DNA of 64,000 bases from Humibacillus xanthopallidus (GTDB lineage Bacteria > Actinomycetota > Actinomycetes > Actinomycetales > Dermatophilaceae). Position 1 is the first letter of the stretch, and each line of letters opens with the position of its first letter. Location: contig NZ_VFPM01000004.1 in NCBI RefSeq assembly GCF_006716675.1, positions 248,001 to 312,000 on the forward strand, given 5' to 3'. The notes under the pieces are model-generated. The model had not been told where the DNA came from. It made no database searches and saw only the letters and a program-made list of their open reading frames with translations. This document shows, piece after piece, positions 8,112-16,436 of this stretch. A program made the position numbers and the translations under genes.

Positions 8112-9164
8112 TCAGCGGCGTGCGGCCCCGGCCCGCACCTCGGCGAGGAGAGGCGGCGGGAAGAGGGTGAGCGGGTAGACGGCGACGGCGCCGCCCGCGC
8201 CCCGGATCATCACGGTCTCGCCGCGCACGGTGACGCCGAGGATGTCGCGGTACTCCATGCGCGAGGTGCCGGCGTCAGACGTGGCGGTGAAGCCCTCGTC
8301 ACCGAAGGTGAGCGTGATGAGGCCGCCGGGTGACCTGCGCAGCACCCGACGGGTGCCGAGGTAGCCGCCGACCACGACGGCCACGATGAACACGACGGTG
8401 ACGACGGGCAGGACCCAGCGCGTCGTCGCGTCGGAGGAGAACTGGACGAGCACCGAGAGCGCGACGAGGAGGCCGAGGAGCGCGAGCGTGCGCAGGCCCG
8501 TGACCGACTGCACGGTGAAGTCTCGCGACATCCGGTCGATCGTCGCCTCGTCGATCGTCGTCGTGGTGACGCGAGCGGGATCCACCGGGCCAGCGTCGAT
8601 CGGTGAGTCTGCCTGCGGCGACGCCTCGCTCGCGGTCGACACCTCGCCGCCATCGGGCGCAGTGGCGACGAGGGGCGCGCCTGCGACTGCGGCCTTCACC
8701 GTTGACACGAGACCCTCGTCGCTGAGCGATGCGGGCAGGACGACGAGCGCCTGTGAGCCCCGCATGCCGAGGACGAGGTGGTCGCGCACGACGGTCGCGG
8801 TGTCGAAGAGGTGCCAGCGCACGTCGAACGCCGGCGGGTCGTCGCCGCGGGTGAGGACGAGGCCGCTGGGGCTCGCCGTCACGGTGAGGCGGGAGTCGAC
8901 GGGGAAGGATCGCGCGAAGCGGCGGCGGGCCTGCCAGATGCGCACCGTGACGAGCACGGCCACCGTCGCGACGGCGAGGAGCAGCCCCACGACGAGCGGG
9001 AGCCCGAGCAGCCACTCGAGGGCGAGGACGAGGGTCGCCGGCACGAGGAGGTCGACCCAGTGCCGCAGGGCGAGCCGGTGGAGCACGAGGGCGAGGGCGA
9101 TCCGGCCGGGGTCCGATGCGGCCACGACGGTCGAGCGGGTGACGGCGGCGGGCGGGGTGCTCAC
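8112..9164 (-). CDS. Membrane protein with duplicated helix-pair/beta-domain layout (YcxB-like)
   Basis: 350 residues of unknown function. Two similar halves are visible. In each, a pair of membrane helices (about residues 25-90 and 220-275) is followed by a small beta-rich soluble domain containing a TASPSGLVLTRGD-like or GDEGFTATSDAGTSRMEYRD segment, as in YcxB-like or bacterial PH-like domains. The linker between halves is Ala/Asp/Thr-rich. The start GTG at 9164 lies 6 nt after TAGCAT, so the transcript is probably leaderless. The gene is divergent from the aminotransferase. The domain assignment is tentative. Confidence 0.6.
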   Translation of the reverse strand: MSTPPAAVTRSTVVAASDPGRIALALVLHRLALRHWVDLLVPATLVLALEWLLGLPLVVGLLLAVATVAVLVTVRIWQARRRFARSFPVDSRLTVTASPSGLVLTRGDDPPAFDVRWHLFDTATVVRDHLVLGMRGSQALVVLPASLSDEGLVSTVKAAVAGAPLVATAPDGGEVSTASEASPQADSPIDAGPVDPARVTTTTIDEATIDRMSRDFTVQSVTGLRTLALLGLLVALSVLVQFSSDATTRWVLPVVTVVFIVAVVVGGYLGTRRVLRRSPGGLITLTFGDEGFTATSDAGTSRMEYRDILGVTVRGETVMIRGAGGAVAVYPLTLFPPPLLAEVRAGAARR

Positions 9165-9170
9165 CCGCAG

Positions 9171-9176
9171 ATGCTA
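9171..9176 (-). promoter_or_regulatory. -10 hexamer for leaderless transcript (YcxB-like gene)
   Basis: TAGCAT on the minus strand, 6 nt before the GTG start at 9164. Confidence 0.55.
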
Positions 9177-9213
9177 TGGGCTGGACCCAGCGGGGGTGCG
9201 GGAGACTGTGCCG

Positions 9214-10422
9214 GTGACCGAGACGCCGCGCCGCCCCGCACCCTCCCGCCGATCGCAGGTGGCACCCTTCGAGGTGATGGACGTGCTCGACCGGGTGGCC
9301 GTGCTGCGGGCCGCCGGCCGTGACGTCGTCTCGCTGTGCGCCGGCGAGCCGTCGGGGGGTGCACCCACGCTCGTCTCGGAGGCCGCCGCCCGCCTCCATG
9401 CCTCGGGCCGCGCCCTCACCTACACGTCCGCCCTCGGCATCCACGAGCTGCGCGCCGAGATCGCCGCCCACTACAGCCGCTGGTATGCCGTCGACGTCGA
9501 CCCCGCCCGGGTGGCCGTCACGACGGGGTCCTCGGGCGGCTTCGTGCTCGCCTTTCTCGCAGCCTTCGACCCGGGCGACCGGGTGGCGCTCGCCCGGCCC
9601 GGCTACCCGGCATACCGCAACATCCTCACGGCGCTCGGGTGCGAGGTCGTCGAGATCGACTGCGGGGCGGGCACGAGGTTCCAGCCCACGCCGGCGCTGC
9701 TCGACGCGGCGTCGGCGGACGGTCCGCTCGCGGGACTCATCGTTGCCTCACCGGCGAATCCCACTGGCACGATGGTCGATCGGGCCGAACTGACGGCGCT
9801 GGCGCAGTGGTGCCGCGCGAACGGCGTGCGTCTCGTCAGCGACGAGATCTACCACGGTGTCACCTATCCCGAGCCGGGTGCCCTCGACCCGCGCGGGGTC
9901 TGCGCGTGGGAGATCGACGACACCGCGATCGTCATCTCGTCGTTCAGCAAGTACTGGGGCATGACGGGGTGGCGCCTGGGCTGGATGCTGCTGCCGGACG
10001 ACCTCGTGCGACCCGTCGACGCGCTGGCGGGCAACGTCGCGCTGTGTCCGCCGGCTCCAGCTCAGTATGCCGCCGTGTCCGCCTTCGCCCCGGAGTCCTA
10101 CCGCGAGTGCGACGACGCCGTCGCAGAGTTCGCGCGCACACGAAAGCTGCTGCTGGACAACGGATCTCGGCTGGGCTGGGGCGAGTCCGCTCCGCCGGAC
10201 GGCGCCTTCTACTACTGGGCTGACCTCGGTGCTCAGCTCGAGCGGTGGGGCACGTCCGGTGCCTATGCGCGCGCCCTGCTCGAGGATGCCGCAGTGGCGA
10301 TCACGCCCGGTGGCGACTTCGACGACCGGTCCGGTGGGCACTCGGTGCGGCTCAGCTTCGCGGCCGGCAGCACCGCCGTCGCCGAGGCCATCGAGCGGAT
10401 CGAGGCCTTCAACGCCCGCTGA
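9214..10422 (+). CDS. PLP-dependent class I/II aminotransferase
   Basis: About 402 residues. Fold type I aminotransferase features are in order: SPANPTGTM (substrate-contact Asn), SDEIYHGVTY (Asp/Tyr contacts), then the Schiff-base lysine in SSFSKYWGMTGWRLGW at about residue 246. It is close to the AspC/DapC-like aminotransferases that use aspartate or aromatic acids with 2-oxoglutarate; the amino donor cannot be fixed. Open frame extends far upstream, so the start was chosen among GTG 9196, 9208 and 9214; 9214 has the best spacing to GGGAG. The next gene, encoding a VOC protein, follows 80 bp later. Confidence 0.88.
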   Translation: MTETPRRPAPSRRSQVAPFEVMDVLDRVAVLRAAGRDVVSLCAGEPSGGAPTLVSEAAARLHASGRALTYTSALGIHELRAEIAAHYSRWYAVDVDPARVAVTTGSSGGFVLAFLAAFDPGDRVALARPGYPAYRNILTALGCEVVEIDCGAGTRFQPTPALLDAASADGPLAGLIVASPANPTGTMVDRAELTALAQWCRANGVRLVSDEIYHGVTYPEPGALDPRGVCAWEIDDTAIVISSFSKYWGMTGWRLGWMLLPDDLVRPVDALAGNVALCPPAPAQYAAVSAFAPESYRECDDAVAEFARTRKLLLDNGSRLGWGESAPPDGAFYYWADLGAQLERWGTSGAYARALLEDAAVAITPGGDFDDRSGGHSVRLSFAAGSTAVAEAIERIEAFNAR

Positions 10423-10504
10423 GAGAGCCACCCGCTGACGGGGGATGGCACTCTGGGGCGAGCGGATCCCGTTCGGTCACACGGAGGAACAAGGAGGAGG
10501 GCTC

Positions 10505-10918
10505 ATGGCCGAGTATCCCCGGCTCCTGCACACGGTGCTCGACACGACGAGGCCCCGGCAGCTTGCCGAGTTCTACCGGCAGCTGCTCGGCCTGCACTAC
10601 CGGCCCGGTGACGAGCCTCCGACGGACGGGACCGCCGACGAGGCGGACTGGCTCGTGCTCGTCGACTCGGCGGGGGCGCGGATGCTCGCGTTCCAGCTCG
10701 TCGACCACCTGGCGAGGACGACGTGGCCCACGCATGAGGTCCCGATGCAGCTGCACGTCGACTTCACGGTATCCAGTCGCGACGAGCTGGAGAGGCAACG
10801 CGGCCGCGCAGAGGCCCTGGGGGCGGAGCTCCTCCTCGACCGGAGCGACGACCCCGACGAGCCGCTCTACGTGTTCGCGGACCTGTCGGGCCACCCGTTC
10901 TGCCTCTTCGTCGCGTGA
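10505..10918 (+). CDS. VOC-superfamily (glyoxalase/bleomycin resistance-like) protein
   Basis: 137 residues, one vicinal-oxygen-chelate domain built from two beta-alpha-beta-beta-beta units. The first begins YPRLLHTVLDTTRPRQLAEF and the second MQLHVDFTV. His and Glu/Asp positions that could hold a metal are present, but no specific enzyme can be named. The start ATG at 10505 has an excellent ribosome binding site (AAGGAGGAGGG), which overrides an in-frame ATG 60 nt upstream. It is convergent with the APH-like gene. Confidence 0.82.
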   Translation: MAEYPRLLHTVLDTTRPRQLAEFYRQLLGLHYRPGDEPPTDGTADEADWLVLVDSAGARMLAFQLVDHLARTTWPTHEVPMQLHVDFTVSSRDELERQRGRAEALGAELLLDRSDDPDEPLYVFADLSGHPFCLFVA

Positions 10919-10930
10919 CCGGGCGGCGCA

Positions 10931-11818
10931 TCAACCTGCGTCGAGCAGCGCCTGGAGCGTCCGGTGGGCGGTCCGGGACATGACCGGGTTGGTCTCCCGG
11001 TAGTACCAGAGGCAGCCGATGGCCTGTGCGAAGGCCCAGCCCTTGCCGCGGTCCCACTCGGCGTCTTCGCAGGCGAGGGCATCGCGGAAGGCGGCGCGGG
11101 CCCGAGGCGTGAAGAGGTTCCACGCGGGCTGGAGGTCGAGGGCCGGGTCGGCGACGGCGAGCTGGCCCACGTCGATGACGCCGGTGAGGCCGCCATCGCG
11201 CACGAGCAGGTTGCCGGGCATGAGGTCGCCGTGCGTCCAGGTGTCGGCGCACGTCCGCGGGGTGCTGCGAAGCTGCTCCCAGAGGGCGGCCAGGCCGACG
11301 GTGTCGATCAGCCCGGTGCTCCGGTGCAGCCCCCTGCGCACGTAGTCGTCGTGCTGCGTGAGCCGACCACCTCGACGGCTTCCCCGGAAGGTGCGCCCCT
11401 CGGTGGGCAGCGAGCGAACGGCTGCGACGAACCCCGCGAGCTGCGCCGCGAAACGGCGTGAGTCCGCGACGTCGGTGTCGTCGGCGACGGAGCCGGGGAC
11501 CCAGCGGTAGACGGACCAGGGGAGCGGGTAGCCCGCACCGGGCTCGCCCAGGGCTACCGGCTCGGGGGCGGCCACCGGTGACACGGACAGCAGCCTGCGG
11601 GCAGCGTCCATCTCGTGCAGGAGCTCGATGCGCCGGGCCTCGAGGTCACCGCCTTCGAGGGGGAGGCGGGCCACGAGGTCGGTGCCGACGCGGAAGATCG
11701 CGTTGACCGTGCCGTGCGAGGTCACCTCGCAGACGGGCAGGTCGGCCCACCGGGGGAACTGCTCACGGACCAACCGGGTGGCCGTCTCGGCCGTCACCTC
11801 GATCTGGTTGGCGTGCAT
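10931..11818 (-). CDS. Aminoglycoside phosphotransferase-family kinase
   Basis: About 295 residues, eukaryotic-like-kinase fold. The catalytic loop is THGDLMPGNLLV (the HxDxxxxN pattern) and the metal-binding motif is IDVGQLAVADPALDL, with DVG in place of DxD/DFG. The family phosphorylates aminoglycosides, choline, homoserine, fructosamines and other small molecules, so real antibiotic resistance should not be assumed. Starts at 11839, 11833 and 11818 are possible; 11818 gives MHANQIEV just before the conserved region. Upstream of it the frame is low-complexity Arg/Pro sequence that is probably not translated. Confidence 0.8.
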   Translation of the reverse strand: MHANQIEVTAETATRLVREQFPRWADLPVCEVTSHGTVNAIFRVGTDLVARLPLEGGDLEARRIELLHEMDAARRLLSVSPVAAPEPVALGEPGAGYPLPWSVYRWVPGSVADDTDVADSRRFAAQLAGFVAAVRSLPTEGRTFRGSRRGGRLTQHDDYVRRGLHRSTGLIDTVGLAALWEQLRSTPRTCADTWTHGDLMPGNLLVRDGGLTGVIDVGQLAVADPALDLQPAWNLFTPRARAAFRDALACEDAEWDRGKGWAFAQAIGCLWYYRETNPVMSRTAHRTLQALLDAG

Positions 11819-11972
11819 CGGCTGCTCACGCATCGGCATGCGTCGCAGTCTCGGTGCCGGGCCGGGCGGGCGTCCACCCGATAAGCGTCGGCGATGCGGC
11901 GGCGCGGCGGGGCGGCGGCACCAGGGCGTCGCGCCGACCTCACGCATCGGCGCGGTCGCGCGTCCTCAGGGC

Positions 11973-12587
11973 GTGAACAGCCACATCACCATCGACCCCG
12001 CCATCCTCTACCTCGGCACGCCTGTCGTCCTCGTCTCGACGACGAACGAGGACGGGACGCCGAACCTCGCCCCGATCTCGTCAGCCTTCTGGATGGGGCA
12101 CACGGCGACGCTTGGGCTCGGCCTCGGCTCCCACTCGCTCGCAAACCTGCGACGCACGCGTGAGCTCGTCGTCAACCTCCCGAGCCACCACCAGGTCGAT
12201 GCGGTCGACCGGCTCGCCCTCACGACCGGAGCCGAGCGGGTGAACGCATGGAAGTCCGCGGCTGGCTACCGACACCACAAGGACAAGTTCGGGCTCGCCG
12301 GGCTCACGCCGGTGGGGTCCGACGTCGTCACGGCGCTGCGGGCGGCACAGTGTCCGGTCGCGCTCGAGGCCTGCGTCGAGGCGATCCACGAGACCGACCA
12401 TGCCCTCGTCGTGGCGCGGGTGGTCCGCGTCCACGCGCACCCCGCCGTCACCGACTCCGGCCACGCCAACCGGATCGATCCCGACGCGTGGCGACCGCTC
12501 ATCATGAGCTTCCAACGGTTCTACGGGCTGGGGGAGGAGCTGCTCCCCTCCCGCCTCGCGTCGATCGACGAGGAGCACTACCGCTGA
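11973..12587 (+). CDS. Flavin reductase-like, FMN-binding split-barrel protein
   Basis: About 204 residues. The N-terminus LYLGTPVVLVSTTNEDGTPNL followed by LAPISSAFWMG is typical of the flavin reductase-like split barrel, and a conserved interior runs through LGLGSHSLANLRRTRELVVN. It probably binds FMN and either reduces flavin or serves as a small oxidoreductase; partner and substrate are unknown. The start chosen is GTG 11973 (VNSHITIDP), preceded by CAGGG; the open frame continues upstream into sequence overlapping the APH gene. The DUF5995 gene follows 40 bp downstream. Confidence 0.82.
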   Translation: MNSHITIDPAILYLGTPVVLVSTTNEDGTPNLAPISSAFWMGHTATLGLGLGSHSLANLRRTRELVVNLPSHHQVDAVDRLALTTGAERVNAWKSAAGYRHHKDKFGLAGLTPVGSDVVTALRAAQCPVALEACVEAIHETDHALVVARVVRVHAHPAVTDSGHANRIDPDAWRPLIMSFQRFYGLGEELLPSRLASIDEEHYR

Positions 12588-12615
12588 TTCGCCCGCATCC
12601 AGTGGTGCCCGGGGC

Positions 12616-12621
12616 TACCGT
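12616..12621 (+). promoter_or_regulatory. -10 hexamer for leaderless transcript (DUF5995 gene)
   Basis: TACCGT, 6 nt before the ATG at 12628, with no competing ribosome binding site. Confidence 0.6.
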
Positions 12622-12627
12622 CCGAGG

Positions 12628-13386
12628 ATGGGGTGGTGGTCGAGCATCGTCGGCGCGTTGACGAGCCGTTTCGGGGGCGACCGCCCCGAGGTGCCTCCGC
12701 CGGGCCAGTTCACCTCCGTCGACGCGCTCGTCGCCCGGATGAGCCAGGTGCAGGCCGGCCTGCCCGACGGAGACGGGGTGCGTGCCTTCAACGGGATGTA
12801 CCTCACGGTCACCGAGCTCGTGCGCGACCGGCTCGCGGCAGGGGGCTTCGCCGACAGCACCTTCATGACGCGGCTCGACCTCGTCTTCGCCGGGCTCTAC
12901 CTCGAGGCGGTCGACGCCCCGCAGCCGGTGAGCGCGTGGCGCCCGCTCTTCGAGCAGCGGCACACGCCCGGGGTGCTGTCGATCCAGTTCGCGCTCGCGG
13001 GCATGAACGCGCACATCAACCACGACCTGCCGATCGCCGTCGTGCGCACGTGCCGCCAGCTCGGTCTCACGCTCGACAGCCCGGGTGTGGAGACCGATTA
13101 CCAGAGCATCACCGGCCTGCTCGCCTCGGTGCAGGAGCAGGTGCGCCAGTCGTTCTTCACCGGCATCGAGCTCGAGATCGACCAGCGGTATGCCGCGCCC
13201 CTCGCCAACCTCGTCGGCTCGTGGAGCATCGGGCGGGCCCGCGACGCGGCGTGGACCAACGCCCGGGTGCTGTGGGAGATCCGCAAGACCGAGCCGGTGC
13301 GCACGGACTTCCTCGCGACCCTGTCGAGCACCGTCGGCATGGTCGGGTCGCGGCTGCTCACACCCGTTGCCGAGCTCGCTCCCTGA
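12628..13386 (+). CDS. DUF5995-family protein
   Basis: 252 residues, cytoplasmic, no signal or membrane segment. The central region LSIQFALAGMNAHINHDLPIAV, with closely spaced Asn and His residues, and ARDAAWTNARVLW are characteristic of DUF5995, an actinobacterial helical family of unknown function; the His pair could hold a metal. The ATG at 12628 is 6 nt after TACCGT, suggesting a leaderless mRNA. It is convergent with the MFS gene, and the gap holds three copies of an 18-bp repeat. Confidence 0.75.
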   Translation: MGWWSSIVGALTSRFGGDRPEVPPPGQFTSVDALVARMSQVQAGLPDGDGVRAFNGMYLTVTELVRDRLAAGGFADSTFMTRLDLVFAGLYLEAVDAPQPVSAWRPLFEQRHTPGVLSIQFALAGMNAHINHDLPIAVVRTCRQLGLTLDSPGVETDYQSITGLLASVQEQVRQSFFTGIELEIDQRYAAPLANLVGSWSIGRARDAAWTNARVLWEIRKTEPVRTDFLATLSSTVGMVGSRLLTPVAELAP

Positions 13387-13418
13387 GCCTCGAATCCCCC
13401 AAGCGCCCACCCCCCCAA

Positions 13419-13498
13419 TCGAAAGAGCAGTCCATCGGTGACGGACTGCTCTCTCGATTGGGTCAGCCCGCAGGGCGGGTGACGGACTGCTCTTTCGA
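13419..13498. repeat. Convergent-end palindromic repeat, locus 1 (three copies)
   Basis: Copies of the 18-mer GACGGACTGCTCTTTCGA: 13419-13436 in reverse orientation with one change, 13440-13457 forward with one change, and 13481-13498 forward and exact. The first two form a hairpin with a very short loop. The locus sits between the ends of two convergent genes (13386 and 13517), so it may act as a bidirectional terminator. The same 18-mer recurs at 21661-21722 and 36859-36929. Confidence 0.85.
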
Positions 13499-13516
13499 CT
13501 GGAGCCGCGGTGGGGC

Positions 13517-14809
13517 TCAGGCCGTGGCGGGCAGCGGCTCCGAGAGGGCGCCGTGTCCACGCGTCGCCTGCTCCTCGACGGCTGCTGCATCCACGTCGGC
13601 GGCCCGACGCGACTGCAGGGCGGCACGGAGGCGCCATGCGGCATACAGAGCGACGAGGCTGATGACCAGGTGAAGCCCGAGGAACCCGCTCGAGAGCCCC
13701 ATGCCGAGCAGGGCGCCGGCGACGAGCGGTCCGAGCGCTGAGAAGGTCGTCTGGATCGCAGTGAACGTGCCGAGCGTCGTGCCGACGAGGCCCTTGGGGG
13801 CCAGGCTGGCGGTGAGCGGGTTGAGGACGGGGGCATACATCGTCTCGCCGACGGCGAAGATGCCGAAGGTCGTGACGAAGAGCGCCGAGGCGATCTCCGG
13901 GGTGAACTGGGCGGCGGAGAGCACGACCCAGGCCAGCGTCCAGATGCCGCCGACAGCCATGAGCAGGGTGCCGGCGCCGCGCTTGGCGGTGAGGCGCACG
14001 ACGACGACCTGCAGCAGGACGATGACGAGGCAGTTGACGGCTGCGGCGAGCCCGATGGCGGTCTCGTCGACGTCGAGCACGGTGAGCGCATACGCCGGCA
14101 GGCCGGACTCGAACTGGGCGTAGAAGCCCAGGGCGAGCGCCACCGCGACGACCGCGGTCCAGCGCAGCGCGGGCACCGCGAAGATGCGCCGGAGCGCCTC
14201 CATCGTGCCGAGTCGCGTCTCGGCCTCGCCTGCTGCGAGCTCGGGTGCGAGGTCGCTCGGGGCGCCGATGCCGGCGACGTGGATCAGCGCGGCGGAGACG
14301 GCGAAGCCGACACCGGCGGCCAGGAAGGCGAAGGCCATGCCGTCGGCCCGGTCGAGGTCGACGAACAGGCCCGCGACGAAGGCGCCGACTGCCATGCCGA
14401 TGGCCTCGCCGGTGAACTTGTACGCGAAGACCTTGCGGCGGTCGACACTCGGCGTCCATCGCAGCACGAGCACCGATGCAGCCGGGCCCGCCGCGGTGAG
14501 CCCGAGGCCGAAGATGAACATGCCGGTGAGGAAGGCGGGCGCCGTCGTGGCCCAGATGAGGCCGCCGACACCGACGGCCGCGAGCAGCTTGGCGACCACG
14601 GCGACGGTGACCGGGTTGAAGCGGTCGGACAGTCGGCCGGCGAAGGGGGCCGCGACGAGCGCGCCGACCGAGAAGAGGGTGCTGGCGAGTGCCGCGGTGA
14701 GGGCGCCCCAACCACGGGTGTTCGCCGCGTACGCGTACTGGTACGGCAGCACCGTCCCCCAACCGAGCATTCCGATGGAGGAGGCGAGGATGAGCAGCTT
14801 GGTGCGCAC
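13517..14809 (-). CDS. MFS transporter
   Basis: 430 residues with about 12 predicted membrane helices. The loop-2 MFS motif appears as FAGRLSDRFNPVTV. The C-terminal tail is hydrophilic. The start is GTG 14809, giving VRTKLLILASSIGMLG. It is divergent from a MarR-family gene, an arrangement typical of a regulated drug or small-molecule efflux pump, but the substrate is not predictable. It is convergent with the DUF5995 gene. Confidence 0.88.
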   Translation of the reverse strand: MRTKLLILASSIGMLGWGTVLPYQYAYAANTRGWGALTAALASTLFSVGALVAAPFAGRLSDRFNPVTVAVVAKLLAAVGVGGLIWATTAPAFLTGMFIFGLGLTAAGPAASVLVLRWTPSVDRRKVFAYKFTGEAIGMAVGAFVAGLFVDLDRADGMAFAFLAAGVGFAVSAALIHVAGIGAPSDLAPELAAGEAETRLGTMEALRRIFAVPALRWTAVVAVALALGFYAQFESGLPAYALTVLDVDETAIGLAAAVNCLVIVLLQVVVVRLTAKRGAGTLLMAVGGIWTLAWVVLSAAQFTPEIASALFVTTFGIFAVGETMYAPVLNPLTASLAPKGLVGTTLGTFTAIQTTFSALGPLVAGALLGMGLSSGFLGLHLVISLVALYAAWRLRAALQSRRAADVDAAAVEEQATRGHGALSEPLPATA

Positions 14810-14868
14810 GAGGATTCACACCCTTTCTGAGACGTGAGGAGGCCGAAGCATCGCAACGTTGCTTCGGC

Positions 14869-14908
14869 CTCAAATATTTCGAAAACGAACTTCGACATCG
14901 AAAGAGTA
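14869..14908. promoter_or_regulatory. MFS/MarR divergent control region with inverted repeat
   Basis: The AT-rich stretch contains TTTCGA and TCGAAA elements in opposite orientation (TTTCGAAAACGAACTTCGAC, then ATCGAAAG) between the divergent MFS and MarR starts. It is the likely MarR binding region. The repeat is imperfect and the exact operator limits are uncertain. Confidence 0.45.
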
Positions 14909-14927
14909 CCACTCGGCCCTCGGGTGC

Positions 14928-14933
14928 GACAAT
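14928..14933 (+). promoter_or_regulatory. -10 hexamer for leaderless transcript (MarR gene)
   Basis: GACAAT, 7 nt before the ATG at 14941. Confidence 0.5.
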
Positions 14934-14940
14934 GCGGTTC

Positions 14941-15453
14941 ATGTCAGCCAAGCGACGTCAGACGGCCCAGCAGGAGCACGCGTCCGACGTCGCGACCTAT
15001 GTCGCAGCCGGCGGCGAGGAGTCGGTGCAGCGGGTCATCACCGCCGTGTATGCGGTGACGAAGAAGCTCGACCAGTGGTACGTGCGGCAGTTCGCCGACC
15101 TCGACCTCACCCAGGGAGAGTGGTCGGTGCTGGCCGCTCTCGCCCGCGCTGGCGACACCTGTCTCACGCCGAGCCAGCTCGCCGACCTCTCCAACGTCGC
15201 GCCGTCCTCGATGACGCACCGCCTCGACAAGATGGCCGGCCGTGGGCTCCTGCAGCGTCGGCCCGACCCGACGAACCGCACTCGCACCCTGGTCTCGCTC
15301 ACGACCGAAGGGTGGGCGCTCTTCAGCGCCGCCGTGCGTGAGTCCAACGTCGTCGAGAGCGACACGCTGCGGGGTCTCAGCAGCAGCGAGCGACATGAGC
15401 TGGCCCGGCTCCTCGAGATCGTCATCGACGGTCTCGACGACGTCGACGCCTGA
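14941..15453 (+). CDS. MarR-family transcriptional regulator
   Basis: 170 residues. The winged helix-turn-helix is LTPSQLADLSNVAPSSMTHRLDKM with wing LLQRRPDPTNRTRTLVSLT, flanked by dimerisation helices. It probably represses the divergent MFS transporter, and itself, in response to a ligand. An in-frame ATG at 14932 exists, but the ATG at 14941 sits 7 nt after GACAAT with no ribosome binding site, which favours a leaderless start there. The SDR gene begins 25 bp downstream from its own leaderless-type promoter. Confidence 0.88.
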   Translation: MSAKRRQTAQQEHASDVATYVAAGGEESVQRVITAVYAVTKKLDQWYVRQFADLDLTQGEWSVLAALARAGDTCLTPSQLADLSNVAPSSMTHRLDKMAGRGLLQRRPDPTNRTRTLVSLTTEGWALFSAAVRESNVVESDTLRGLSSSERHELARLLEIVIDGLDDVDA

Positions 15454-15466
15454 TGACGGCGGGGCG

Positions 15467-15472
15467 TAGCGT
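15467..15472 (+). promoter_or_regulatory. -10 hexamer for leaderless transcript (SDR gene)
   Basis: TAGCGT, 6 nt before the ATG at 15479. Confidence 0.6.
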
Positions 15473-15478
15473 CGCCCC

Positions 15479-16390
15479 ATGAATGAAACCGGGCGGCAGG
15501 TCGCCCTCGTGACGGGCACCTCCTCCGGGATGGGACTCCATGCAGCCATCGAGCTCGCCCGGCGCGGGCTCTCCGTCGTGGCGACGATGCGCGACGTCAG
15601 TCGCTCGGACCGGCTCGAGGCTGCCGCGTCCGAGGCCGGGGTGGAGCTGGACGTCCGAGCGCTCGACGTGACCGACCACGGGGCGGCACGGGCCTGCGTC
15701 GACGGGGTGCTCGCCGACCATGGCCGGCTCGACGTCCTCGTCAACAACGCCGGACGCGGTGCCGTCGGAACCGCCGAGCAGCTCGGACTCGACGAGATCA
15801 GGGACCAGCTCGAGGTCAACTACCTCGGGCCGGTCGCGCTGACCAAGCTCGTTCTTCCGACGATGAGGGCGGCGGGTTCAGGCCGCGTCCTCACGGTCAC
15901 GAGCGTCGGAGGCGCCGTCGGCCAGCCGTTCGCCGACGCCTACTGCGGGGCGAAGTTCGCGGTCGAGGGCTTCATGCAGTCGCTCTCGACCGTCATGCTC
16001 GGGCACGGTGTGTGGGTCTCGGTCATCGAGCCGGCGGCTGTCGCGAGCGACTTCGTGAGCAACGTCGCTCGGCCGGCCGGCGTCAGTGGAGCCGCTGACG
16101 CGGGTGCTGCGGTCGACGCGGTCGATGCGGCCGACTCTGGTGCTGCGGCCGCCGACCCGTATGCGGCCCAGCTCGAGGCCTATCTCGCGCGCACGGCGGG
16201 CGCCTTCGCCGCGGCGCAGTCAGCTTCGGATGCGGGAGTGGCCATCGCCGACGCCGTGACGTCGAGTGACTACCGCTTCCGCTGGCAGACCTCTGACGGC
16301 GCCACGGCCTTCGTCGGCATGTCGCTGGCCGATCTCGACGGTGGCCGGGTGCTCGGTGCGACCCGCACCTGGATCGAGACCGAAGCCTGA
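15479..16390 (+). CDS. Short-chain dehydrogenase/reductase
   Basis: 303 residues, classical SDR Rossmann fold. The cofactor motif is TGTSSGMG, followed by the structural NNAG motif and the catalytic Ser (VTSVGG) and Tyr/Lys (YCGAK). The Arg-rich segment after the first strand (MRDVSR) suits NADP(H). An Ala/Asp-rich insertion of about 30 residues near position 205, rich in AVDAVDAADSG-like repeats, is unusual and probably a surface loop. Substrate unknown. The start follows TAGCGT by 6 nt. It is convergent with the HNH gene. Confidence 0.87.
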   Translation: MNETGRQVALVTGTSSGMGLHAAIELARRGLSVVATMRDVSRSDRLEAAASEAGVELDVRALDVTDHGAARACVDGVLADHGRLDVLVNNAGRGAVGTAEQLGLDEIRDQLEVNYLGPVALTKLVLPTMRAAGSGRVLTVTSVGGAVGQPFADAYCGAKFAVEGFMQSLSTVMLGHGVWVSVIEPAAVASDFVSNVARPAGVSGAADAGAAVDAVDAADSGAAAADPYAAQLEAYLARTAGAFAAAQSASDAGVAIADAVTSSDYRFRWQTSDGATAFVGMSLADLDGGRVLGATRTWIETEA

Positions 16391-16436
16391 CGTGGGTCTC
16401 ATCCACTCCGTCACCTAGGCCGCGGCTCTCTCTTCG

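Noticed and set aside
10931..11818. Aminoglycoside resistance gene
   Set aside because: Only the broad kinase fold is supported. The DVG metal motif and divergent body do not match a known resistance enzyme.
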